A stretch of 64,000 nt of DNA from the NCBI GenBank assembly GCA_023229845.1, contig JALNYK010000013.1, forward strand, positions 14,628 to 78,627. The letters run 5' to 3'. The translations under genes and the position numbers were made by a program. Below are positions 24,609-36,451 of the stretch, piece after piece. The notes below the pieces were generated by a model that searched no databases, had not been told where the DNA came from, and saw only the letters and a program-made list of their open reading frames with translations. Positions within the stretch are counted from its first letter, which is position 1, and each line of letters opens with the position of its first letter. This DNA is from Gallionella sp. (GTDB lineage Bacteria > Pseudomonadota > Gammaproteobacteria > Burkholderiales > Gallionellaceae).

Positions 24609-24726
24609 CTCGCAACCTTTCTCCCTCCGCATCTTCGTCGCCGACGGCGAACCGGACGGGTTGCGCATCGTCGAGCGCAGCAGCAATTTTCAAACTGGAA
24701 ACTGTTCGATCATTGGTTCTGTTTAG
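24601..24726 (+). pseudogene. Remnant: N-terminus of a GIY-YIG nuclease family gene
   Basis: The peptide starting at ATG 24601 (QPFSLRIFVADGEPDGLRIV, then ERSSN) resembles the first ~29 residues of a GIY-YIG nuclease family often found in defence islands. Homology stops at about 24690, and after 13 unrelated residues there is a stop. The GIY-YIG catalytic domain itself is absent, so this is a deletion remnant. Its ATG overlaps the stop of the preceding gene. Confidence 0.6.
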
Positions 24727-24735
24727 GAGGCTGAT

Positions 24736-25285
24736 ATGCAAATCCTGTTTGTTGATGAATCCGGCACGCCCCCACCGCCTGAAATACAGATTCCGAGGGT
24801 GATTTATCTTTTGCCGAGCCAGAATCAGGCGTTTGGCGAGAGCGATGTTATATCCGGAGCTCCAGGAGCTTCATCGGAAGCGAGCTCCGGACATAACGAC
24901 ATGAGCTCCGGACATAACGAGCGGTTGCAGTCCAATTCCTCGCGCCATGATGATGGACATCTGCTGGTCAAAGGCCTGAACAAGTCGTTGATAGATAACC
25001 TCAAGCTGCTGCCGGAAGCCCTGCGTCAGGAGCTAATGTCCGTAGCTGAAGAAGCCAGAACGAAGCCACGGCTGGCTCCGGATGAAATGACCGCCATCCT
25101 CATAAGGCTATGTGAAAACGCTTACCTGACTCAACAAGTGCTGGCCGAGTTGGTGAATCGCAAACCTGAGGCGCTGAGAAAGAATATTTTGAAGCCGTTG
25201 GTCGATAAGGGGCTGTTGGCTTTGGCATTCCCGACAGTACCGACGCATCCACAACAGGCGTATACCGCCAATAAGGGCAGGCGTG

Positions 25286-25293
<8 letters not shown>
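24736..25293 (+). pseudogene. Chimeric remnant: DUF3800 N-terminus joined to the C-terminus of an AlbA_2/RecG-like regulator
   Basis: An open frame of 185 residues follows a strong AGGAGG site. The first ~18 residues (MQILFVDESGTPPPPE) are the start of DUF3800 proteins, whose catalytic remainder is missing. From about residue 45 it resembles the C-terminal tail of AlbA_2-type ATP-binding regulators: a repeated SSGHND/SSGHNE segment followed by a winged-helix-like region (ILIRLCENAYLTQQVLAELV, then LKPLVDKGLLAL). The SGHN part is a short tandem DNA repeat. The frame is intact and could be expressed, but it looks like a deletion fusion of two genes. The end overlaps hsdR. Confidence 0.6.
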
Positions 25294-28432
<3,139 letters not shown>

Positions 28433-28493
28433 GAATGAAAACAATTTATGATTGCTATGCAATGCCTCATACACCTATTTGAGTAAGGTTCCA

Positions 28494-29747
28494 ATGACCG
28501 TCTGGCAACAACTCCTCACCCGCCGCATGCTGATCTGCGTGTTCACCGGCTTCGCCTCCGGGCTGCCGCTGTACCTGCTGTTCAACCTCGTGCCGGCTTG
28601 GCTGCGCAGCGAGCAGGTCGATCTCAAGACCATCGGCCTGTTCGCGCTGATCCAGTTTCCCTACACCTGGAAGTTCATCTGGTCGCCGTTCCTGGATCGC
28701 TATGTCGTGCCGATGCTGGGGCGGCGGCGCGGCTGGATGCTGCTGACGCAGATCGGCCTGCTGGCGGTGATCGCGGCGATGGGCGGCTTTTCGCCGCAGA
28801 CGGAGATGACCGCCATCGTGCTGTTATGCACGCTGCTCGCCTTCCTCTCCGCGACGCAGGACATCGCGCTCGACGCCTATCGCCGCGAGCTGCTCTCCGA
28901 TTCCGAACTGGGGCTGGGCAACGCGATCCACGTCAACGCCTACCGCATCGCGGGTCTGGTGCCGGGATCGCTGTCGCTGATCCTCGCCGACTCCCTGCCG
29001 TGGGACGTGGTGTTCATCGTCACCGCGCTGTTCATGCTGCCCGGCATCGCGATGACGATGATGGTCAGCGAGCCGCATCGCGCCGTGCCGCCGAAGACGC
29101 TGCGCGAGGCGGTGGTCGAGCCCTTCCACGAATTCATCACGCGCCAAGGCTGGAAGAGCGCGCTGCTGATCCTCGCCTTCCTGTTTTTCTACAAGCTGGG
29201 CGATAGCATGTGCACCGCGCTGGCGACGCCGTTCTATCTCGACATGGGCTACAGCAAGACCGACATCGGCCTGATCGCGAAGAACGCCGGGCTGTGGCCG
29301 GCGGTGATCGGCGGCATGCTGGGCGGGCTGTGGATGGTGAAGATCGGCATCAACCGCGCGCTGTGGCTGTTCGGCGTGGTGCAACTGGTGTCCATCTTCG
29401 GCTTCGCCTGGCTGGCCTCGCTCGGGCCGCAGGAAAGTATAGGCGCGGTGGAGCGCGTGAGCCTCGCCTGGGTCATCGGGCTGGAGGCGCTGGGCGTCGG
29501 CCTGGGCACGGTCGCCTTCGTCGCCTACATCGCCCGCACCACCCACCCCGCCTACACCGCCACCCAGTTTGCGCTGTTCACCAGCCTGATGGCGATGCCG
29601 CGCACCTTCGCTAACGCCGCCACCGGCTGGCTGGTCGAATCCATGGGCTGGACCGGATTCTTCCTGCTGTGCGCGCTGTTCGCGATCCCCGGCATGCTGC
29701 TGCTGTTCAAGGTCGCACCGTGGAACGAGAGGCCGGCGGCGCTGTAG
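28494..29747 (+). CDS. ampG: AmpG family muropeptide MFS permease
   Basis: It imports GlcNAc-anhydroMurNAc (peptides) for cell-wall recycling. The protein has about 12 membrane helices over 417 residues. Typical AmpG stretches are FTGFASGLPLYLLFNLVPAW, KFIWSPFLDRY, RRRGWMLLTQ and SATQDIALDAYRRELL. The start is ATG 28494 with AAGG upstream. Its stop codon TAG lies inside the GTAG head of a REP palindrome. AmpG fits with amgK and murU further along. Confidence 0.9.
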   Translation: MTVWQQLLTRRMLICVFTGFASGLPLYLLFNLVPAWLRSEQVDLKTIGLFALIQFPYTWKFIWSPFLDRYVVPMLGRRRGWMLLTQIGLLAVIAAMGGFSPQTEMTAIVLLCTLLAFLSATQDIALDAYRRELLSDSELGLGNAIHVNAYRIAGLVPGSLSLILADSLPWDVVFIVTALFMLPGIAMTMMVSEPHRAVPPKTLREAVVEPFHEFITRQGWKSALLILAFLFFYKLGDSMCTALATPFYLDMGYSKTDIGLIAKNAGLWPAVIGGMLGGLWMVKIGINRALWLFGVVQLVSIFGFAWLASLGPQESIGAVERVSLAWVIGLEALGVGLGTVAFVAYIARTTHPAYTATQFALFTSLMAMPRTFANAATGWLVESMGWTGFFLLCALFAIPGMLLLFKVAPWNERPAAL

Positions 29748-29812
29748 GTCGGGTTCAACCCGTCAGCTTCGATCGGTTTGGGACAGGCATGTCGGGCTGA
29801 AGCCCGACCTAC
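29744..29812. repeat. REP-type palindrome pair after ampG
   Basis: The GTAG head at 29744 and the inverse unit GTCGGGCTGAAGCCCGACC ending in TAC at 29812 form a pair in inverted orientation. The head contributes the ampG stop codon. It is the same family as the units inside murI and polA. Confidence 0.85.
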
Positions 29813-29815
29813 AGC

Positions 29816-30106
29816 CTAACCCGGCGGCGGGATGACTGACGGCAACCGCTTCGGCGCGGCGATGCGCAACTGCTTGTTGACGTTGTACACGCCGAACACC
29901 ACCGTGATCGAACTCTCCGGCACCTGAAACTCTTCCGCGAGGAACCTCACCAGATGCGCCGTGGCGCGCCCGCGCACCGGCATCTCGGCGACGTATATCT
30001 CCAACTGCTTGCCTATTACCTTGCCGATCACGGTCTTCTTCGCGCGCGGCCGGCCGAGGATGTTCAGCACCAGCGTATCTTCTTCCCAATGACAAAACGA
30101 CGACAT
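29816..30106 (-). CDS. DUF167 (YggU/UPF0235) family protein
   Basis: It is a small soluble protein of 96 residues of unknown biochemical role. The DUF167 pattern is visible: a basic segment near the N-terminus (RPRAKKTVIGKVIG), then RGRATAHLVRFLAEEFQVP with its GKAN-like position, ending in a strand (VFGVYNVNKQLRI). The start is ATG 30106 with GGAG five bases upstream. It ends beside the REP pair, convergent with ampG. Confidence 0.75.
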   Translation of the reverse strand: MSSFCHWEEDTLVLNILGRPRAKKTVIGKVIGKQLEIYVAEMPVRGRATAHLVRFLAEEFQVPESSITVVFGVYNVNKQLRIAAPKRLPSVIPPPG

Positions 30107-30222
30107 CAATACTCCAAATTAAAAAATAGTCTGCCCGACTACAGGGTTCAGTTTATTGAGCCAAGACCAGGTTCTTGTTAAGTTGCCAGCATCCGCCGCC
30201 AGCGATACCTCCCGGAGCGATT

Positions 30223-30621
30223 ATGAAATATATCCTGCTTTCCCTGCTGCTGTTCATGTCGGCTGCGGCGCTCGCCGACGACGACGTACAAGACAAGCTG
30301 AAACAACTAGAAACAGACCTGAACGGCGTGCGCCAAGAACAGCAGTCCGTGTACCAGAACTACCAGATGGTCAGGGACATGCGCCTGATGGAAGCGCAGG
30401 AAGGCATTCCACCGAAGTCGCAATACCCGCAAGGCATGGACCTCAACACGCCGCCGCCGAACTTCGACGAGGTCTTCAGCATGCAGATGGAACGCGAGCA
30501 GCGCATCCGGCAATACACCGACGATCTGGAAAGCATGTCGGAGCGTTACCTGGAGCTGGAGGAAGAACGCAAGACGCTGCTCGAACAGATCAAGGCATTG
30601 AAGCAACAGCCGGCCGAATGA
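30223..30621 (+). CDS. Periplasmic coiled-coil protein of unknown function
   Basis: It has 132 residues. The N-terminus is a clear signal peptide (MKYILLSLLLFMSAAALA, cleavage before DDD). The mature part consists of two charged coiled-coil helices (about 20-65 and 95-130) separated by a Pro/Asn-rich linker (PPKSQYPQGMDLNTPPPN). The ATG at 30223 has GGAG six bases upstream. I do not recognise the family. It ends 4 bases before the convergent polA stop. Confidence 0.75.
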   Translation: MKYILLSLLLFMSAAALADDDVQDKLKQLETDLNGVRQEQQSVYQNYQMVRDMRLMEAQEGIPPKSQYPQGMDLNTPPPNFDEVFSMQMEREQRIRQYTDDLESMSERYLELEEERKTLLEQIKALKQQPAE

Positions 30622-30625
30622 CCGG

Positions 30626-33391
30626 CTAGTGCGCCGCTTCCCAGTTCGCGCCTTCGCCCAGTCCCACTTCCAGCGGCACCTTGAGTTCGGCGACGTTGCA
30701 CATCAGTTCGCGCAGCTTTTCCTTCACGCGTACCAGTTCGTTCTCCGGCACTTCCAGCACCAGTTCGTCGTGCACCTGCATGATGAGTTTGCTTTGCAGT
30801 TGTTCCGCGACCAGCCAGTGCTGCACGGCGATCATCGCGAGTTTGATCAGGTCGGCGGCGGTGCCCTGCATCGGGGCATTGATCGCGGCGCGCTCGGCTC
30901 CTTGGCGCTTCATGCCGTTGCTGGCGTTGATTTCCGGCAGCCATAGGCGGCGACCGAACACGGTCTCGACAAAGCCTTGCTGCTTGGCCTGTTCGCGGGT
31001 GCTGTCCATGTAGTTCTTCACGCCGGGATAGCGCGCGAAGTAACGGTCGATGTAGGCGATGGCGGCGCTGCGTTCGATGCCTAGCTGTTTGGCGAGGCCG
31101 AAGGCGGACATGCCGTAGATCAGGCCGAAGTTGATGACCTTGGCGTAGCGGCGCTGTTCGCTGTCCACATCGGCGGGTGTGGTCATGAAGATCTCGGCGG
31201 CGGTCGCGCGGTGGATGTCCTCGCCGTTGGCGAAGGCGCGCAACAAACCTTCGTCGCCCGAGAGGTGCGCCATGATGCGCAGCTCGATCTGCGAGTAGTC
31301 GGCGGAGACGATGCGGCTGCCTTGCGGTGCGATGAAGGCTTCGCGGATGCGGCGACCTTCGGCGGTGCGCACCGGGATGTTCTGCAGGTTGGGGTCGGAG
31401 GAGGCAAGGCGCCCGGTGACGGCGACGGCCTGCGAGTAGCTGGTGTGCACGCGCCCGGTGCGTCTATCCACCATCTGCGGCAGCTTGTCGGTGTAGGTGG
31501 ATTTGAGCTTCGCCATGCCGCGATAGTCGAGCAGGATTTTCGGTAGCGGGTAATCCAGCGCGAGCTCCTGCAACACTTCTTCGTCGGTCGACGGATCGCC
31601 GCTGGGCGTCTTCTTCTTCACCGGCAGTTGCAGCTTGTCGAACAGGATTTCGCGCAACTGCTTCGGCGAATTCAGATTGAACGGCTGACCGGCGGCCTCG
31701 TGCGCCTTCGCCTCCAGCGCGATCAGCTTCTCGCCGAGCTCGCGGCTCTGCACCTGCAGCAGCGCGGAATCCAGCAGCACGCCGTTGCGTTCCATGATGT
31801 ACAGCACGGCCATGGTCGGCAGCTCGATGTCGCGGTACACATGCTGCAATCCCGATTGCACCTCAATTTGCGGCGCGAGCGTGTTATGCAGTTGCAGCGT
31901 GACGTCGGCATCCTCGGCGGCGTAGCGCGTGGCGGTGTCGAGATCGACCTGGTCGAAGCAGATTTGTTTCGCGCCCTTGCCGACCACGTCGGCGTAAGCG
32001 ATGGTCGCGAGGTTCAGGTGGCGCAGCACGAGGTTGCCGAGTTCGTGCGGCTTGTGCGACTCCAGCACATAGGACTGCAGCAGCGTGTCGTCGTGGATGC
32101 CGGCGAGGTGAATGCCGTGGTTCGCGAAGATGTGCAGGTCGTACTTCAGGTTCTGCCCGAGCTTCTTGTGGCGCGGGCTTTCCAGCCAGGGCTTCAGTCT
32201 TTCCAGCGCCTGCGCGCCGAGCTGGTCAGGCGCGCCGGGATAGCGGTGCGCCAGCGGCAGGTAGGCGGCATGGTGCGGCTCGATCGCGAACGAGATGCCG
32301 ACCAGTTGCGAGTTCATCGTGTCGAGACCGGTGGTCTCGGCGTCGATGCAGACGAGGTCGGCGGCCAGCAGCTTCTCCAGCCAAGCATCGAGCTGGGCTT
32401 CGGTGAGGATGCATTCGTAGGTGGCGTGGTCGGTGTTGCCGGGCTCGGCGCCGAACATATCATCGGTATGTAGGTCGGGCTTCAGCCCGACTTGTTTGTC
32501 CTGAGCTGGTCGAAGCTGTCGGGATAAATCCCGACCTACGGCGGAGTCGCCGCCCAGTTCGCGCAGCCAGGTCTTGAATTCGAACTTTTCGTAGAGACCG
32601 CGCAGTTGATCCAGATCGGCAGGAGGGGCAACCAGTTCGTTATAGGGCTGCGGCAGTTCCACGTCGCATTTCACTGTCAGCAGTTCGCGTGCCTGCGGCA
32701 GCCAGCCCAGTGCGTCGCGCAGGTTCTGCCCGACCACGCCGCCGACCTTGTCGGCGTTCGCGACGAGGTTGTCCAGCGTGCCGTATTCGGTGAGCCACTT
32801 TACCGCGGTCTTCGGGCCGCACTTGGCGACGCCGGGCACGTTGTCCACCGCGTCGCCGGTGAGCGTCAGGTAATCGACGATGCGCTCCGGCGGGATGCCG
32901 AACTTCGCAGTCACGCCGGGGATATCCAGCGTCTCGTTGTTCATCGTGTTGATCAGCGTGACATGCTCGTCCACCAGTTGCGCGAGGTCCTTGTCGCCGG
33001 TGGCGACGATGCAGCGCACGCCGTCTTTCGCGGCCTGCCGCGTCAGCGTGCCGATCACGTCGTCGGCTTCTACGCCGGGCTGGGCCAATATCTTCCAGCC
33101 GGCGGCTTCGATCGCCCGGTGCAGCGGCTCGATCTGCAGCGCGAGGTCGCTCGGCATCGAGGGGCGGTTGGCCTTGTACTCGGGATACATGTCGTCGCGG
33201 AAGGTTTTACCCTTGGCATCGAAGACGCACAGGCTATAATCCGCCGGGTAGTCGTGGCGCAACTTGCGCAGCATGTTGAGCACGCCGTAGATCGCGCCGG
33301 TCGGGAAACCTTCGCGGTTGCGCAGATCGGGCATCGCATGGAACGCGCGGTACAGGAACGACGAACCGTCCACCAATAGTAATGTTTTCAT
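30626..33391 (-). CDS. polA: DNA polymerase I
   Basis: It is used in repair and Okazaki fragment processing. The 921 residues hold three domains. The 5' nuclease (about 1-280) begins LLLVDGSSFLYRAFHAMPD. The 3'-5' exonuclease (about 320-510) has the active-site acids of DAETTGLD, KYDLH and YAAEDAD intact, so proofreading should work. The polymerase domain has DYSQIELRIMAHLSGD, INFGLIYGMSAFGLA and QVHDELVLEV. Residues about 285-308, in the linker between the two nuclease domains, are encoded by an inserted 70-bp REP composite. Its start is only 21 bases from the divergent LOG gene. Confidence 0.96.
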   Translation of the reverse strand: MKTLLLVDGSSFLYRAFHAMPDLRNREGFPTGAIYGVLNMLRKLRHDYPADYSLCVFDAKGKTFRDDMYPEYKANRPSMPSDLALQIEPLHRAIEAAGWKILAQPGVEADDVIGTLTRQAAKDGVRCIVATGDKDLAQLVDEHVTLINTMNNETLDIPGVTAKFGIPPERIVDYLTLTGDAVDNVPGVAKCGPKTAVKWLTEYGTLDNLVANADKVGGVVGQNLRDALGWLPQARELLTVKCDVELPQPYNELVAPPADLDQLRGLYEKFEFKTWLRELGGDSAVGRDLSRQLRPAQDKQVGLKPDLHTDDMFGAEPGNTDHATYECILTEAQLDAWLEKLLAADLVCIDAETTGLDTMNSQLVGISFAIEPHHAAYLPLAHRYPGAPDQLGAQALERLKPWLESPRHKKLGQNLKYDLHIFANHGIHLAGIHDDTLLQSYVLESHKPHELGNLVLRHLNLATIAYADVVGKGAKQICFDQVDLDTATRYAAEDADVTLQLHNTLAPQIEVQSGLQHVYRDIELPTMAVLYIMERNGVLLDSALLQVQSRELGEKLIALEAKAHEAAGQPFNLNSPKQLREILFDKLQLPVKKKTPSGDPSTDEEVLQELALDYPLPKILLDYRGMAKLKSTYTDKLPQMVDRRTGRVHTSYSQAVAVTGRLASSDPNLQNIPVRTAEGRRIREAFIAPQGSRIVSADYSQIELRIMAHLSGDEGLLRAFANGEDIHRATAAEIFMTTPADVDSEQRRYAKVINFGLIYGMSAFGLAKQLGIERSAAIAYIDRYFARYPGVKNYMDSTREQAKQQGFVETVFGRRLWLPEINASNGMKRQGAERAAINAPMQGTAADLIKLAMIAVQHWLVAEQLQSKLIMQVHDELVLEVPENELVRVKEKLRELMCNVAELKVPLEVGLGEGANWEAAH
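32470..32539. repeat. Composite REP element inside polA
   Basis: A GTAGGTCGGGCTTCAGCCCG unit at the left and an inverse unit ending GACCTAC at the right bracket a copy of the TTTGTCCTGAGCTGGTCGAA repeat. The whole lies within the polA frame and is translated in the interdomain linker. Confidence 0.88.
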
Positions 33392-33412
33392 TCTTGTTTT
33401 AAGGATAATTGC

Positions 33413-34129
33413 ATGAGCATACCGTCCAAACTGCCCGCCTCGGCGATACCGGAAAGCTGGAACTCCAAGGAGGCCTGGCGAGTGTTCGGCATTATGTCAG
33501 AGTTCGTCTCGGCCACCGACCGTCTCAACCGCATCCACCCGGCGGTCAGCATCTTCGGCAGCGCGCGAACCAAGCCGGAACATCATTACTACAAGCTCGC
33601 AGAAGAGATCGCGCGGCTGCTGTCCGACGCCGGCTTCGCGGTGATCTCCGGCGGCGGCCCCGGCATCATGGAGGCGGCCAACAAGGGCGCGTATTACGGC
33701 AAGTCGCCCAGCGTCGGTCTGAACATCCAGTTGCCGCACGAACAGCACAACAACTCCTACCAGAATATCAGCCAGACCTTCCAGCATTTCTTCGCGCGCA
33801 AGGTGATGTTCGTCAAATTCGCCAGCGCCTATGTGGTGATGCCCGGCGGCTTCGGCACATTGGACGAGCTGATGGAAGCGCTGACGCTGGTGCAGACCGG
33901 CAAGACGCGCCGCATGCCCATCATCCTGGTCGGCAGCAAATTCTGGGGCGGCATGGTCGAGTGGTTCAAGACCGCGCTGCTGGAAGAGCAGGTGATCAGC
34001 CCGGAGGACATGGACCTGGTGCAGGTCATCGACGACCCGGAGCAGGTGGTCGGCGCGATCTTCAAGCATTACGAGACCCGCGGCTTCCAGCCGTCGGAGG
34101 CGGAGCGCGAGCGCCAGCTTTACTTGTAG
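33413..34129 (+). CDS. LOG family protein (TIGR00730), putative nucleotide phosphoribohydrolase
   Basis: Members of this family cleave nucleoside 5'-monophosphates to base and ribose phosphate; the plant LOG enzymes release cytokinins. The protein has 238 residues, with GSARTKPEHHYY near the N-terminus, GGGPGIMEAANKGA, and the catalytic PGGFGTLDELME motif. The ATG at 33413 has AAGGA upstream. The gap to polA is only 21 bases, so its promoter must lie inside polA; a TATAAT at 33235-33240 with a weak upstream box is one candidate. It is followed by copy 3 of the 123-bp repeat. Confidence 0.88.
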   Translation: MSIPSKLPASAIPESWNSKEAWRVFGIMSEFVSATDRLNRIHPAVSIFGSARTKPEHHYYKLAEEIARLLSDAGFAVISGGGPGIMEAANKGAYYGKSPSVGLNIQLPHEQHNNSYQNISQTFQHFFARKVMFVKFASAYVVMPGGFGTLDELMEALTLVQTGKTRRMPIILVGSKFWGGMVEWFKTALLEEQVISPEDMDLVQVIDDPEQVVGAIFKHYETRGFQPSEAERERQLYL

Positions 34130-34132
34130 TTT

Positions 34133-34258
34133 GTCATTCCGGCGCAGGCCGGAATCCAGTCGATTAAAGAATCCCCGCGCAAGCGGGACAATGCCTTGGT
34201 TTTTGTCCGCTACGCGGAATATTTTTATTGGCTGGATTTCGGCCTGCGCCGGAATGAC
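34133..34258. repeat. 123-bp-type dispersed repeat, copy 3 (126 bp)
   Basis: The ends GTCATTCCGGCGCAGG and CCTGCGCCGGAATGAC are the same as in copies 1 and 2. The interior (CCCGCGCAAGCGGGACAATG) is similar but diverged by small indels. Orientation is as copy 1. It lies between the LOG gene and the DUF2782 gene. Confidence 0.88.
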
Positions 34259-34303
34259 GGGTTCGGAGGTTCCCGTAATTTCCGTACATGACGCCTCTAG
34301 CTC

Positions 34304-34332
34304 GATAGAGCAACCAGCCAATCGACTAAGCC
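34304..34332. repeat. Partial relative of the 60-bp imperfect-palindrome element
   Basis: The stretch CCAGCCAATCGACTAAGC matches one arm of the 60-bp elements with two or three changes; the other arm is missing and replaced by CCGCGTAAGCGG. It is probably a truncated or decayed copy. Confidence 0.45.
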
Positions 34333-34387
34333 GCGTAAGCGGATAATCCGCTAAAATACGTCCATTCCAAACTTCGAGGCTACTGCG

Positions 34388-34720
34388 ATGCGACTCCTGC
34401 CATTTCTGCTATTGAGCGGTCTTTCCCTGTCCGCGTTCGCCCAGCAGCCGGTTCCGTCCAATCTCGAACCGCTGCCCCCGCCGCCCGCGTTCGACGCGCA
34501 AGAAGCACCGCTGGACGAGCCTGAGGTGACGATCACCAAGGAATCCGAGCAGACCGTCGAGGAATTCCGCGCCAACGGCAAGCTGTACATGATCAAGATC
34601 ACGCCCAAACACGGCGTGTCCTACTACCTGATCGACGATCGCGGCGACGGCAAATTTGTGCGTCAGGAAAGCCTGGATTCCGGTTTGCGCGTGCCGCGCT
34701 GGATCATTCATAAATTCTGA
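34388..34720 (+). CDS. DUF2782 domain-containing secreted protein
   Basis: It has 110 residues. A signal peptide (MRLLPFLLLSGLSLSAFA) precedes a Pro-rich mature start and a compact beta domain (VTITKESEQTVEEFR, LYMIKITPKHGVSYYLID). The family is typically found in betaproteobacteria beside polA and thrB, as here. The molecular role is not known to me. It ends one base before the thrB start, so the two are probably co-transcribed. Confidence 0.8.
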   Translation: MRLLPFLLLSGLSLSAFAQQPVPSNLEPLPPPPAFDAQEAPLDEPEVTITKESEQTVEEFRANGKLYMIKITPKHGVSYYLIDDRGDGKFVRQESLDSGLRVPRWIIHKF

Positions 34721-34721
34721 A

Positions 34722-35666
34722 ATGGCAGTCTTCACCAGCGTTTCCGAGGCGGAGCTGATCGCCTGGCTGGGCGATTATTCGCTCGGCCAGTTGCTCGAAC
34801 TGCAGCCTATCGCTTCCGGCATCGAGAACACCAACTACTTCGTCACGACCGGCAACGGCCGCTTCGTGCTGACGCTGTTCGAGAAGCTGACCGCCGACGA
34901 GTTGCCGTTCTACCTGAATCTGATGGCGCATCTCGCGCGGCACGGCATACCCTGCCCCAGCCCGGTGGCGAGCCGCCGCAACCAGTTCCTGGGCTCGCTG
35001 AACGGCAAGCCGGCCTGCATCGCGACCCGTCTCTCCGGCAAATCCGTCACCGCACCGAGCGAGGCGCAATGCGCGGCCATAGGCGCGATGCTCGGACAGA
35101 TGCACATCGCCGGGCAGAGCTTCTCGCAGGTGATGCCTAACCCGCGCGGTGCGGGCTGGCGCGCGGCGACAGCGCCACAGGTGCGTCCCTTCCTCGATAC
35201 GGATCAGGCCGAATTATTCGATAGCGAGATCGCGCTGCATGCGCAGAGCGGCGCTACTCGTCTGCCTCAAGGCGTGATCCACGCCGACCTGTTCCGCGAC
35301 AACGTACTGCTCGAAGGCGACCGCGTCGGCGGGCTGATCGACTTCTATTTCGCCTGCAGCGACGCGCTGTTGTACGACGTGGCGATCACCGCCAACGACT
35401 GGTGCATGCAGCACGCCGAGGGAAAACTGGATGACGCGCGCGCGCAGGCCTTTTTGCGCGCCTACCATGCGGAACGTCCGCTGACCGATGTCGAGCGCTG
35501 TGCCTGGCCGTCCATGCTGCGGCTGGCCGCGTTGCGTTTCTGGCTCTCGCGTTTGTACGACCTGCACCTGCCGCGCGACGGCGAACTGATCAACGCGCAC
35601 GACCCGCGCCATTTCGAGCGCGTGTTGCGTAACCACATCGCGACGGCGCAGGCCGTCTGGTTATAG
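34722..35666 (+). CDS. thrB: Homoserine kinase (aminoglycoside phosphotransferase-like type)
   Basis: It phosphorylates homoserine for threonine synthesis and competes with MetX for the same substrate. The 314-residue protein has the APH/choline-kinase fold: GIENTNYFVTT, the catalytic loop VIHADLFRDN and the metal site LIDFYFA. This is the ThrB_II form common in betaproteobacteria, not the GHMP-kinase ThrB of E. coli. I choose ATG 34722; an earlier start at 34656 would overlap the DUF2782 gene. The BPSS1780-like gene follows after 9 bases. Confidence 0.92.
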   Translation: MAVFTSVSEAELIAWLGDYSLGQLLELQPIASGIENTNYFVTTGNGRFVLTLFEKLTADELPFYLNLMAHLARHGIPCPSPVASRRNQFLGSLNGKPACIATRLSGKSVTAPSEAQCAAIGAMLGQMHIAGQSFSQVMPNPRGAGWRAATAPQVRPFLDTDQAELFDSEIALHAQSGATRLPQGVIHADLFRDNVLLEGDRVGGLIDFYFACSDALLYDVAITANDWCMQHAEGKLDDARAQAFLRAYHAERPLTDVERCAWPSMLRLAALRFWLSRLYDLHLPRDGELINAHDPRHFERVLRNHIATAQAVWL

Positions 35667-35675
35667 GGAGGCGAC

Positions 35676-36449
35676 ATGGAAATACGCAAACTGAACGCGG
35701 CGCGCGGCTGGACCTGGGTGAAACAGGGCTGGCAGCTGATCATGCACAGCCCGCTGCTGGCGATTTCCCTCGCGCTGACCGGCGCATTGGGCATGGTCCT
35801 CGCGTTCGCCATCCCGTTGTTCGGGCCGCTGGTCGCCCTGCTGCTGATGCCGCTGCTGATGGCCGGCTACATGCGCGTCTGCCGCGCGCTGGAAGAAAAC
35901 GAAGAGATCGAGCTGACTCACCTCTTCGCCGGCTTCAGGACGCATGCCGCACCGCTGGTTTCGCTCGGCGGCTTCATGTTGCTGGGCGCGCTGATCTCAT
36001 CGATGCTGGTGATCCTCATCGGCGGCGACGCACTCACCACGCTGCTGGAAGACTTCAAGACCGCCAACGATCCGCAGATGCTGGTCAACGCGATGTGGAC
36101 GGCCGGCTCGGGCGTCGCCCTCGGCCTGATGGTTGGCGTTGCGCTGATGTTCGCGCTGATGCTGGCGCTGCAGTATGCGCCGATGCTGGTGTATTTCAGC
36201 GACGTGCCGCCGGTTGCCGCGCTGCGCGCCAGTTTCGCCGGCTCGTTGCGCAACATCGTCCCCTACACGCTGTACAGCCTGATTATGCAGGTGCTTGCGC
36301 TGGTGCTCGGCTTCATACCTTTCGGCCTCGGCCTGATCGTGCTGCTGCCGCTCGGCCTGACCTCGCTGTACGTCAGCTACCGCAACATCTTCCCGTTCCC
36401 GAACGAGTTGGCGGCTAACCAACCCGTCAAAATCGACACCGAGGCCTGA
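35676..36449 (+). CDS. BPSS1780-family integral membrane protein
   Basis: It has 257 residues. The N-terminus (MEIRKLNAARGWTWVKQGWQ) is the hallmark of the BPSS1780 family. About six hydrophobic segments follow, among them LLAISLALTGALGMVLAF, VALLLMPLLMAGYM and LALVLGFIPFGLGLIVLL. The function is unknown to me. A purine-rich GGGAGG lies upstream of the ATG. It is followed two bases later by another membrane protein gene, so the pair may act together. Confidence 0.8.
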   Translation: MEIRKLNAARGWTWVKQGWQLIMHSPLLAISLALTGALGMVLAFAIPLFGPLVALLLMPLLMAGYMRVCRALEENEEIELTHLFAGFRTHAAPLVSLGGFMLLGALISSMLVILIGGDALTTLLEDFKTANDPQMLVNAMWTAGSGVALGLMVGVALMFALMLALQYAPMLVYFSDVPPVAALRASFAGSLRNIVPYTLYSLIMQVLALVLGFIPFGLGLIVLLPLGLTSLYVSYRNIFPFPNELAANQPVKIDTEA

Positions 36450-36451
36450 CC

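Noticed and set aside
33212..33240. TATAAT inside polA as promoter of the LOG gene
   Set aside because: The hexamer is good but the -35 (CTTGGC) is weak and the leader would be long; kept only as a possibility in the LOG entry.
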